A stretch of DNA of 64,000 bases from contig NZ_RKLO01000003.1 in the NCBI RefSeq assembly GCF_004011825.1, positions 124,001 to 188,000 of the forward strand, read 5' to 3'. Numbering within the stretch: the first letter of the stretch is position 1; each line of letters starts with the position of its first letter. This DNA comes from Rhodococcus xishaensis. GTDB lineage: Bacteria; Actinomycetota; Actinomycetes; Mycobacteriales; Mycobacteriaceae. Below, piece after piece: positions 24,335 through 31,497 of the stretch. A program made the position numbers and the translations under genes. The notes under the pieces were generated by a model. That model made no database searches. It saw only the letters and a list, made by a program, of their open reading frames with translations, and was not told where the DNA came from.

Positions 24335-25099
24335 ATGAACCAGCACACCGTCGATCCAGCACTCGTCGAGGCGGCCCGCCTCGCTCGCCGGGTGGTCGTG
24401 TTCAGTGGCGCCGGGATGTCCGCCGAGAGCGGTATTCCGACCTTCCGGGACGCCCAGACCGGCCTTTGGGAGAAGTTCGAGGCGGAGCAACTCGCCAGCC
24501 CGGACGGGTGGAGGCGCGACAGCGGACTGGTGTGGGCGTGGTACCAGTGGCGGACGGGCTTGGTGCGCCGTGTGCAACCCAACGACGGCCACCGCGCGCT
24601 GGCGGCGTGGGCGCGGCACGTACCGATGACGATCGTCACCCAGAACGTCGACGACCTGCACGAGCGCGCCGGCAGCGAGGTTGCCGCGCACCTGCACGGC
24701 AGCCTGTTCGCCCCACGCTGCAGCAGGTGTGGCGCAGCGCACCCGTCGGACGGCGGTCTCGACGTCGAACCCACCGGCCCGGTGCCGCCGCCGAAGTGTG
24801 CGAGTTGCGGCGGACAGGTGCGCCCGGGCGCGGTCTGGTTCGGCGAGGCGATGCCGCAGGAGGACTGGCAGCGGGCCGAGAACGCGATCGACGAGTGCGA
24901 CCTGATGATCGTTGTCGGAACGTCCGGAGTGGTGTATCCGGCGGCGACTCTGCCGCTGCGCGCGATCGAGTCGGGCGCCACCGTCGTCGAGATCAACCCG
25001 CAGGCGACGAACCTGAGCCCTCACGTCCACCACTCGTGGCACACCACGGCCGCCGTCGGGCTTCCCGCCCTCGTCGCCGCTACCAGCGAGTACTGGTGA
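24335..25099 (+). CDS. cobB: NAD-dependent protein deacylase, sirtuin (CobB type)
   Basis: The 254-residue sirtuin has NAD-binding GAGMSAESGIPTFR (25-38), QNVDDLH (103-109), catalytic His121 (HLHGS), four zinc cysteines (Cys129, Cys132, Cys155, Cys158) and GTSGVVYPAA. It removes acyl groups from lysines in an NAD-dependent reaction. The substrate-pocket motif WYQWR (Tyr70, Arg73) is the Y-x-x-R pattern of class III sirtuins (E. coli CobB, SIRT5), which predicts activity on succinyl or malonyl lysine as well as acetyl lysine. ATG 24335 lacks a Shine-Dalgarno, and a CACAAT sequence 7 bases before it could be a -10 box, so the mRNA may be leaderless. Confidence 0.92.
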   Translation: MNQHTVDPALVEAARLARRVVVFSGAGMSAESGIPTFRDAQTGLWEKFEAEQLASPDGWRRDSGLVWAWYQWRTGLVRRVQPNDGHRALAAWARHVPMTIVTQNVDDLHERAGSEVAAHLHGSLFAPRCSRCGAAHPSDGGLDVEPTGPVPPPKCASCGGQVRPGAVWFGEAMPQEDWQRAENAIDECDLMIVVGTSGVVYPAATLPLRAIESGATVVEINPQATNLSPHVHHSWHTTAAVGLPALVAATSEYW

Positions 25100-25153
25100 G
25101 TCGCTACCGGCGAGTACAGGTGAATCGCGACCGGCGAGTACTCGTGAGTAGCG
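25082..25153. repeat. Three 24-bp tandem repeats at the 3' end of the sirtuin gene
   Basis: Three 24-base units lie head to tail at 25082-25105, 25106-25129 and 25130-25153, with core ACCGGCGAGTACTGGTGA-like sequence and 3-6 differences between units. The first unit codes the last residues (SEYW) and stop of the sirtuin, so the others repeat the C-terminal codons and the stop after the gene end. Confidence 0.75.
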
Positions 25154-25290
25154 TCACTCGCGGTCGCGCGGAGTGACCTGAACGTGCACTACGGCCATCG
25201 GATCGGGCGCCTGGCGCCACCGATGAATAGTTGGCGGATTGCACACATTTGTAACGTATCGCCCACCGCTGCGACGAACCGTGAGACAGT

Positions 25291-25311
25291 GTCACAGTTG
25301 GGTCACAGCTG
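25291..25311 (+). promoter_or_regulatory. GTCACAG direct repeats (possible MtrA-type box)
   Basis: GTCACAGTTG at 25291 and GTCACAGCTG at 25302 form a direct repeat with 11-base spacing, one helical turn, 32 bases before the start of the chorismate-mutase-like gene. Published MtrA sites in mycobacteria are direct repeats of GTCACA-like 9-mers. The assignment to MtrA is inference from that resemblance. Confidence 0.4.
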
Positions 25312-25342
25312 GCCGTGCCCGCCCGAGACTTAAGGAGACGTT

Positions 25343-25615
25343 GTGTCCGTTGAGACCGATTCGCTCGCCGTCCGTGCCACTGGCTCCTCGGGGGACGTCG
25401 ACGAGACCACGCTCGACCGCCTCGAGCAGGAGATCGCCGAGCTTGATGCCTTGATCCTGGCTGCCGTGCGCCGGCGTAGCGACATCGCCCGCAGCCTGGC
25501 GAAAGTGGAAGTGGAAGCGCCCGAGAACGCCTCGTCACGCTTCGAGGACCTCGGGACCGACGGGTCCGCCCTGGACCGCATGCTGGCCCGGTTGGGTACG
25601 CAAGACCCCCAGTAA
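25343..25615 (+). CDS. Divergent chorismate-mutase-like (AroQ-fold) protein
   Basis: The 90-residue protein aligns with the AroQ-delta fold: LDRLEQEIAELDALILAAVRRR matches helix 1 of M. tuberculosis chorismate mutase in pattern. The Arg of the usual TLREEID motif is Glu here (LEQEIA), and the conserved Arg after GKARM is replaced (AKVEVEA). The segment that normally holds VxxREM and the following RY is about 15 residues shorter. Chorismate mutase converts chorismate to prephenate; these losses suggest weak or no catalysis, so a regulatory or partner role is possible. GTG start follows TAAGGAGA. Direct GTCACAG repeats lie upstream. Confidence 0.7.
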   Translation: MSVETDSLAVRATGSSGDVDETTLDRLEQEIAELDALILAAVRRRSDIARSLAKVEVEAPENASSRFEDLGTDGSALDRMLARLGTQDPQ

Positions 25616-25628
25616 GGCCGTGACGGCC

Positions 25629-26327
25629 TCAGCGTCGACCGTGGAGGGCGTGCGCGGTGACCGCCTGAACCGCTCGCTGCTCCACGACCTCCAGGGATTC
25701 ACCCACGTGCTCGCGCAGGGACGCGAGCGCAGCCGTCAACTCACCGTCGAGGATCTGTTCGACGATGGTGAGGTGTTCGGTCACCGTCGCATCAACCCGC
25801 TCCGGGGTCTGGTAGTCGTACATCCTCACGAGCCGGATCTGACTGTTGACGTTCGCCAGCGCGCGAGCCAGGGCCGGATTGCCGGTCGCGGTCGACAGGT
25901 CCAGGTGATACTGCTGGTCCAGCTGGACGATGTCGGGGGAAGGTTCCGGCGGGGCAGCCTTCAGGTCGAGCCACCGTCGCCGAACTGACTCGAGCAGAGC
26001 CCGGTCGAGTTCGAGATCCGGGTTCTCGATATGCCGCGCGATACCCCGCAACTCCAGCGTGATCCGCAGCTCGTACAAGTCCCGAATGCTGTCGAGGTCA
26101 GGAAACATCGGGTAATACCCGTCGTCACGCCGGATGACGATGCCGTCCGAATGCAGCCGCACGAGCGCCTCTCGTAGCGGTGTACGCGACACCCCGAGCG
26201 ACTCACACAGCCGTCCCTCCACCAGCCGGGCGTGCGGATCCACCCGTCCGGTCATGATCTGCTCCCGCAGTTCCAAATAGACCTGCTCTCGCAGACCGAT
26301 CCCCGCGCGTCCGCCTGGACTGGTCAT
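25629..26327 (-). CDS. GntR-family transcriptional regulator, FadR/FCD type
   Basis: The 232-residue protein has an N-terminal winged helix (about 12-75) with the recognition segment SLGVSRTPLREALVRL, and a C-terminal helical FCD domain (about 82-220) with metal-ligand-like positions Asp/His in DQQYHLDL and EHLTIVEQI. FCD proteins bind small acids and repress nearby catabolic genes. It is convergent with the chorismate-mutase-like gene (13-base gap). The allophanate hydrolase gene is upstream on the same strand, 102 bases away, and has a GTATAC dyad in its leader, a sequence type recognised by some FadR-family members. Control of that gene is therefore the simplest inference. Confidence 0.9.
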   Translation of the reverse strand: MTSPGGRAGIGLREQVYLELREQIMTGRVDPHARLVEGRLCESLGVSRTPLREALVRLHSDGIVIRRDDGYYPMFPDLDSIRDLYELRITLELRGIARHIENPDLELDRALLESVRRRWLDLKAAPPEPSPDIVQLDQQYHLDLSTATGNPALARALANVNSQIRLVRMYDYQTPERVDATVTEHLTIVEQILDGELTAALASLREHVGESLEVVEQRAVQAVTAHALHGRR

Positions 26328-26429
26328 CGCATGGTCTCCGTCCTTCGGTGCGCCGCGGCGTTCGAGAGAGGCGGCATGGGAGTCTCCTGTTCGTGGTGCT
26401 GCCGAATGCCCTCGCCTGATGATTCGACG

Positions 26430-28160
26430 CTACCCGTCCGTCCCCGCAGGGGCCCCGGCCAGGAACGCACGCCATCCCCCGAACTCGGTGATGTCGACGC
26501 CGGCCGCGGCCGCCGCCGGCGTGCACGTGAACCCGACGGCGGTCGTGCCGTCCGCGAGCGTCATCGCGGTGAGCGCCATAGGCTCCGGCAACGCCGCCAG
26601 GAAGGCGCCCAGGCCCGCTTGCGAGATGCGGTACAACTCCCCCGGCAGCGACCGTCCCCCACCTTCGGGCACCCGCACCAGGCCCGGCTTGGGCGGCACC
26701 GAGTCCAGACGGACCATGAGGTAGTCGTCCGTTGTCGCCGCGGCCCGCTCGAACCGGGCTCCCAACGCCTCCAGTTGGTGATGGAGCGGTTGGCCACGCA
26801 GGTGCGCCCCGAACACCGCGAGCAGGACTCCCTCGTCCGGTGCGACGACGGCAGTGTCGGTTCCGGCGACGCGAGCCGCGACATCGAGCGCGACCTGATC
26901 GCCGAACGCGGGGGCAACGGTCATGACACCGAACGACTCCCCGGGTTCACCGGCCGCCGGCACGGCAACTGACGCCATGTCGAGCAGATTGCAGAAGTTC
27001 GTGAAGGTGCCGAGTCTGCGGTTGATCTCGAGCGGGTCGGCAACGACATCATCGACGAAGGGATGCTCGGTCGTGGTGGGCAGGAGTAGCGCGTCGACGT
27101 CGGCGAACAGCTCAGCTGCGTAGTGCTTGGCGGCGATGAGGGAGCCAGTGTCACGGACGAATTCGTGGGCCGGCTTGTCTGCCGCGCGGCGAATGATGTC
27201 GGCGACGGTGGGGTCGAGAGCCGCGGACGGGTTCGCGACCACGAACTCCCCTACCGCGTCGAACCGTTCGGCGACGAGCGCGCCGTCGTAGAGCAGCCGC
27301 GCCGCCGCAAGGAGTGGCGCGATGTCCACGCGCACGACTTCGATACCAACCTGCTCTACGCATGCGACGGTCGCCGCGAAACTACGGCGGTAGCTGTCGG
27401 AGAGCACCTCGAGCTGTGCGTCGACCGGAACCCCGACACGAGGCTGCCCCGGCGCGGCAAGCACTACATCCCTGGGCCACACCCGGCTCCGAGGGTCGGC
27501 AGCGTCCGGTCCAACCATGATCGACATCGCATGCGCGGCCAGGTCGAGAGTCGGCGCCATGACCGTGACGCTGTCGAAGTCGGCACACGCCGGAACGACG
27601 CCCCTCGTCGGCACCAGGCCGAGCGTCGGCTTGATGCCGACCACGCGGTTGAACGCCGCAGGTACCCGGCCGGATCCGGCGGTGTCGGTGCCGAGCGCGA
27701 AGTCGACCAACCCCAGGCTGACCGCCACCGCCGAGCCGGAGCTCGAGCCTCCCGAGACCCGCTCGGGATGCTCTGCGGCACGAACGATTCCGTAGGGACT
27801 GCGGGCGCCGACGAGCCCCGTGGCGAACTGGTCGAGGTTCGTCTTGCCGAGCAGGACCGCGCCCGCGTCCAGCAGTCGTGTCACAGCCGGCGACGTCGCC
27901 TCGGCGATGTAGGCAAATTCCGGGCAGGCGGCGGTGGTCGGAAGCCCGGCGACGTCGATGTTGTCCTTGACCGCGAACACGGTCCCGGCCAGCGGCAACT
28001 CCTCGCCTGCCGCGACACGGCCTTCTGCCGACATCGCGTCGGAAAGGACGTCGGACTCCGGGCGCAGATGAATCCACACTTCTGGGCGAGCGCACTCGGC
28101 GACGCGGGCGAAGGCAGTTCGCACACGTTCGGTAGGGGTAGCGTCGAGCGTCGTCGTCAT
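26430..28160 (-). CDS. atzF: Allophanate hydrolase (amidase-signature enzyme)
   Basis: The 576-residue protein has an amidase-signature domain (about 50-440) with catalytic Lys65 (AVKDNID), the cis-Ser in SGGSSSGSA (139-140), and nucleophile Ser163 (GTDTAGSG). The C-terminal domain (about 455-576) starts VFGAHLRGQPLHHQLEALGA and ends ITEFGGWRAFL, the hallmark second domain of AtzF-type allophanate hydrolases. It converts allophanate to ammonia and CO2. No urea carboxylase, biuret hydrolase or cyanurate gene is in the window, so the substrate source is not evident. I chose ATG 28160; the open frame continues upstream through the operator region and is not coding. Confidence 0.92.
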   Translation of the reverse strand: MTTTLDATPTERVRTAFARVAECARPEVWIHLRPESDVLSDAMSAEGRVAAGEELPLAGTVFAVKDNIDVAGLPTTAACPEFAYIAEATSPAVTRLLDAGAVLLGKTNLDQFATGLVGARSPYGIVRAAEHPERVSGGSSSGSAVAVSLGLVDFALGTDTAGSGRVPAAFNRVVGIKPTLGLVPTRGVVPACADFDSVTVMAPTLDLAAHAMSIMVGPDAADPRSRVWPRDVVLAAPGQPRVGVPVDAQLEVLSDSYRRSFAATVACVEQVGIEVVRVDIAPLLAAARLLYDGALVAERFDAVGEFVVANPSAALDPTVADIIRRAADKPAHEFVRDTGSLIAAKHYAAELFADVDALLLPTTTEHPFVDDVVADPLEINRRLGTFTNFCNLLDMASVAVPAAGEPGESFGVMTVAPAFGDQVALDVAARVAGTDTAVVAPDEGVLLAVFGAHLRGQPLHHQLEALGARFERAAATTDDYLMVRLDSVPPKPGLVRVPEGGGRSLPGELYRISQAGLGAFLAALPEPMALTAMTLADGTTAVGFTCTPAAAAAGVDITEFGGWRAFLAGAPAGTDG

Positions 28161-28203
28161 CGTTGGCCGCTTTCTCATACGGGCCGCACGTCGGCCCGAC
28201 CGT

Positions 28204-28221
28204 GTATACGTCGCCGTATAC
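28204..28221. promoter_or_regulatory. Paired GTATAC candidate GntR operator
   Basis: GTATAC occurs twice, at 28204-28209 and 28216-28221, separated by GTCGCC, 43 bases before the allophanate hydrolase start. Each half is itself a palindrome and the pair extends to GTGTATACG...CGTATACGC. FadR-family GntR proteins bind related dyads. The rest of the 333-base gap (28161-28493) holds no recognisable gene; only the hairpin at 28450-28468 stands out. Confidence 0.5.
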
Positions 28222-28449
28222 GCTAGGTGTCCTGGTGTTACGTGCGGGCTACACGACGTGACGATCTCGTGTCGGCGGGTGGGAGGCGGCGCGCCCACCT
28301 GCAACCCGCCGACGCGCATGCGGTCTTCCACACAATACGTCCGAGTCAGCCGTGTTCTAGACTCCACACACCCGCACCCACAAGAGATCTCGTCCTACGA
28401 CCACGCGCGGATCCCCACCCCAGCAAGTGACCTGCTCCCTCGGAACGCT

Positions 28450-28468
28450 CGCCGGCCCTCGGCCGGCG
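28450..28468 (+). promoter_or_regulatory. Perfect hairpin before the SDR gene
   Basis: CGCCGGCC-CTC-GGCCGGCG is a perfect 8-bp stem with a 3-base loop. It is 25 bases before the ATG of the SDR gene at 28494 and just upstream of its Shine-Dalgarno GGAGGA. It could be an attenuator, a translational control hairpin, or an operator. It could also end transcripts from upstream. Confidence 0.4.
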
Positions 28469-28493
28469 CCAAAACCTGTGGAGGACGCTCAGG

Positions 28494-29180
28494 ATGACTG
28501 AAACCGCATTTGTCACAGGGGGCACGGGCGCACTCGGCGTTCACGTCACCAATCATCTGCTGTCGGTTGGATGGCGAATAGTAGCCCCGTTCACCGAGCC
28601 GTCGAAGGCTGCCCGGCTCGAAACCCACGATCGACTAGAGCTCGTCCAGTGCGACGTCGCCGCCCCCACCGAACTCACCGCGGCCGTCGACGTCGCCGCG
28701 GGCGATCCGGATGCTCCGCTGACGGCACTGGTGAATCTCATCGGCGGTTTCGAGTCGGGGCCGCGCACGCACGACGCTGATTTGGAGGCCATCGACCGCC
28801 AACTGAATCTGAACGTGCGCACCACCTACGCTGTGCTGCGCGCGACACTGCCGCACCTCATCGCGAACGGCGGCGGCTCGGTGGTCTCGATGTCGTCCGG
28901 CGCGGCCGTCAAGCCGTTCCCCGGTGGTACCGCCTACAGCACATCCAAGGCCGCCGTCCTCGCCCTGGCCGAGTCGATCGCCGTCGAGTACAAGAAGGAC
29001 CACATCCGGTCGAATGCCCTGTTGCCCGGGGTGATCGACACACCCGCGAACCGTGCCGCCATGCCGAAGTCCGACAGGTCGGGCTGGGTCGACCCAACGG
29101 CAATCGCCAAGGTGATCGCGTTCTTTCTCTCGGACGACTCGGCACCCATCACGGGCGCCGCGATCCCGCTGGGATTGTGA
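28494..29180 (+). CDS. Short-chain dehydrogenase/reductase
   Basis: The 228-residue SDR has the dinucleotide motif TGGTGALG (8-15), NLIGG where classical members have NNAG, catalytic Ser in VVSMSSGAA, YxxxK in YSTSKAA, and a C-terminal segment PITGAAIPLGL. It is shorter than the usual 240-260 and uses NAD(P)H to interconvert an alcohol and a ketone; the substrate is unknown. ATG follows TGGAGGA. No operon partner lies close; the next gene is on the opposite strand. A strong hairpin precedes the ribosome-binding site. Confidence 0.88.
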   Translation: MTETAFVTGGTGALGVHVTNHLLSVGWRIVAPFTEPSKAARLETHDRLELVQCDVAAPTELTAAVDVAAGDPDAPLTALVNLIGGFESGPRTHDADLEAIDRQLNLNVRTTYAVLRATLPHLIANGGGSVVSMSSGAAVKPFPGGTAYSTSKAAVLALAESIAVEYKKDHIRSNALLPGVIDTPANRAAMPKSDRSGWVDPTAIAKVIAFFLSDDSAPITGAAIPLGL

Positions 29181-29236
29181 CGGCGCCGAGGAGGGCTTCG
29201 AAGCGTTGAGCCGGGGCCGGGCTACCGTGCGCTGAG

Positions 29237-30415
29237 CTACCGTGGCCCGCGGGCCGTCAGTGCCGCGATGTCACCACCCAGTGTGTGCCGGAAGGTGCGG
29301 AGCAGCCCCTCGACTTCACCGAGCTGGTCACCCACCTGGTGGGTGTTCTCCACCGACAACTCCCGGCTGCCCGAGCGCGCGATCAGCTCGTCGATCCGGG
29401 TGTCCAGACTCGTCGCCCAGCGCATGGACGCCACAGCTCGAAGCTGGGTCTCGGCATGTGACAACAGATCTCCGATCCGTGCGAGGGCAGCGACCCGTTC
29501 GACCAACTGGTCCCACACCGGTACGAGGGAGTCACGGCGGGACGCCACGTGCTCCCGGGCCTCTGGTGTGGAGACGAGCGCATCGTCGAGTTCGCCGTAG
29601 ATTCCCCGCAACGCGACGGTGTCGACAGCGATCTGGGTCAGCTCGTCCGCGAGGTCGAGTTGAGCTCGTTGCACCGCAAAGTGCTCCGAATGCCATGCCG
29701 CTGATCCCTCGATCCCGTCGTACAACGTGCCGGCGAGGAACAGCAGGGTGTCGTATTGGTCCACGAACCGGTCATCGTCTGATTCCACCGCGCGTTCGAG
29801 CACCTCGGCGGCCCTGCGACCCACCTCTCGCACCCGCGTGTTGTCGGACACGCGCACCACCCGTGACGCCGTTCCCTCGAGCACCGCGTTGCGCAGATCG
29901 TGCAGCTGCCGGCGGTGTACGGGCATCGGAGCCGGAGTCCGCGTCAACGCAGCGAACAGCGCGTCGCGCTGACCGGGGTCGAGGTGTAGCCCGTCGCGAC
30001 GCTCACGGCGGATCGCCCGCACACCACTTGCATAGTGCATGCCGGACATCGTCATCGCGGACTTCAGGCCGTCGAGTCGCTTGCGGAGATCCGCAGCCCG
30101 ATAACGGTAGGCGAGCTGCACGGGGCCCGAGCGCAGCGAGGCGACCTTGCGCACGATGTGCCGATGTTCGTCGACGAGCAGGCGCAGGTCGCCGAATCCT
30201 CCGATCGACGGGAGAGCGCGCCCGGCACGTCGTCGGGCAGCAAGGATCTGGCGTGTGGATTCGTCGACACGTCCAGCCGCGATCAGGACGCTCGCGGCGT
30301 CCGAGAGCGGCGAATGCCGACCGCCGAGACGTGCCCGCTCGCACCAGCATCGAACCTGTTCGTTGATGCGCTCCCGACGCAGGGTCGCGTCGTCGGACGG
30401 ATCGGGTGCGGGCAT
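29237..30415 (-). CDS. Unrecognised helical protein
   Basis: The 392-residue protein is Arg-, Ala- and Asp-rich, appears almost wholly helical, and has no signal peptide or membrane segment. Charge-patterned helices occur throughout, for example LRKRLDGLKSAM and RVREVGRRAAEVLERAVESDDD, and the C-terminal third looks like coiled coil. The start is well supported by GAGGAGG 5 bases before the ATG. I do not recognise a family and see no catalytic motif. It stands alone between an SDR gene on the other strand and a second SDR on the same strand. A structural or regulatory protein is possible, with no evidence to choose. Confidence 0.65.
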   Translation of the reverse strand: MPAPDPSDDATLRRERINEQVRCWCERARLGGRHSPLSDAASVLIAAGRVDESTRQILAARRRAGRALPSIGGFGDLRLLVDEHRHIVRKVASLRSGPVQLAYRYRAADLRKRLDGLKSAMTMSGMHYASGVRAIRRERRDGLHLDPGQRDALFAALTRTPAPMPVHRRQLHDLRNAVLEGTASRVVRVSDNTRVREVGRRAAEVLERAVESDDDRFVDQYDTLLFLAGTLYDGIEGSAAWHSEHFAVQRAQLDLADELTQIAVDTVALRGIYGELDDALVSTPEAREHVASRRDSLVPVWDQLVERVAALARIGDLLSHAETQLRAVASMRWATSLDTRIDELIARSGSRELSVENTHQVGDQLGEVEGLLRTFRHTLGGDIAALTARGPR

Positions 30416-30491
30416 GGTGCCTCCTCGAGGGGCCTACTGCTCACCACTGTTCCAGAAATCTCGCGGAGCCGTCGCGACCTCTACGGCAGCG

Positions 30492-31358
30492 TCAGTCGAT
30501 GACCGCGTCGCTGTACACAGGCGGGCTACCGAGGAACGGGCGGTGCGATGGGGGCTGCTGTCCTTCGATGTCCGTGACGCCGAGTTCCTGGGCGATCTCG
30601 GCGCCCACGAGGACCTGGCCAGTGCGGTTCATCAGCCCCGGGTCCCTCGCGAGGGCGTCGATGACACGGCCGGTGAAGTCCGGCGACTCGGCGGTCGCGG
30701 CCAGGCCGTCGTACGCACCGGGGTTCGCGGCGAATGCGGCCAGCGTGCGCTCGGTCTTGAGCAGGCCCATCCAGATCGAGACCACAGCAACGCCGAACGG
30801 GCGGAAATCGACAGCCATGTCGTGCGCCATCTTGTCCACCGCCGCCTTCCCCGCGCCGTATGCGGGGCCGTGCATGTAGCACGTGCCACCGAACGAGGAC
30901 GTGTTCACCACGAGGCCCTCGCCGTTGGCGACGAGCAGCGGGGCGGCGTAGTAGCTCGAGACATAGCTCGAACGCATTCCGACGTCGAACAGGTCGAGCA
31001 GCGACAGCGGCTTTTCCCAGAACGGTCCTTTCATCGTCAGCGCGTCCGGAACGGCCAGTGCGTTGTTGACCAGGATGTCCAAACGTCCGTGTTCCTCCCG
31101 CAGCCTGGTGAAGAACGCCTCGACCTGGGTGTCGTCGCTATGGTCGAGTACCACGGGCACACCGACGCCCCCCCGTCTCGTGATCTCTTCGGCTGTCGCG
31201 AACACGGTGCCGGGCAGGGGCGCGTCGCCCTCGCATTTGGTCCGCCCCGTCACATACACCTTCGCGCCGGTTGCGCCGAGGGCGAGCGCGATGCCCTTGC
31301 CGGCTCCGCGGCTCGCTCCGGTGACCACAACGATCCGATCCGATCTCAGCCCCACCAT
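30492..31358 (-). CDS. Short-chain dehydrogenase/reductase, DHRS1-like
   Basis: The 288-residue SDR has TGASRGAGKGIALALG (NADP-binding), NNALAVPD in place of NNAG, VVNTSSFGG with the catalytic Ser, and AYGAGKAAVDKMA as the YxxxK segment. The fingerprint TGRTKCEG after strand 2 and the length resemble the DHRS1-like group. I chose ATG 31358; an ATG three codons earlier is also possible. It is divergent from the CoA-transferase/lyase operon, with 139 bases between starts. This neighbourhood suggests oxidation or reduction of a CoA-linked or related intermediate, but the substrate is unknown. Confidence 0.87.
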   Translation of the reverse strand: MVGLRSDRIVVVTGASRGAGKGIALALGATGAKVYVTGRTKCEGDAPLPGTVFATAEEITRRGGVGVPVVLDHSDDTQVEAFFTRLREEHGRLDILVNNALAVPDALTMKGPFWEKPLSLLDLFDVGMRSSYVSSYYAAPLLVANGEGLVVNTSSFGGTCYMHGPAYGAGKAAVDKMAHDMAVDFRPFGVAVVSIWMGLLKTERTLAAFAANPGAYDGLAATAESPDFTGRVIDALARDPGLMNRTGQVLVGAEIAQELGVTDIEGQQPPSHRPFLGSPPVYSDAVID

Positions 31359-31456
31359 GCACTCCATCCGTCGTCGGGCGACCCCACAGGGTGTGTGGTC
31401 CGCTTCCCACCGAGCACACCGTAGGTGGCACAGGTGGCACAAGCCGTCTCCCGGCG

Positions 31457-31471
31457 ATCCTGAAACAGGAT
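31457..31471. promoter_or_regulatory. ATCCTG-AAA-CAGGAT inverted repeat, candidate operator
   Basis: A perfect 6-bp inverted repeat with a 3-base centre lies 26 bases before the CoA-transferase start, in the gap shared with the divergent SDR gene. A short direct repeat AGGTGGCAC lies nearby, beginning at about 31423. The position suits a repressor site. No dedicated regulator gene is adjacent, so the factor is unknown. Confidence 0.4.
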
Positions 31472-31497
31472 GAGCCGGAAGCTGCTTGAATCGCGGA

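Noticed and set aside
25082-25153. CRISPR array from regularly spaced similar sequences
   Set aside because: The 24-base units are directly adjacent, with no unique spacers and no cas genes.
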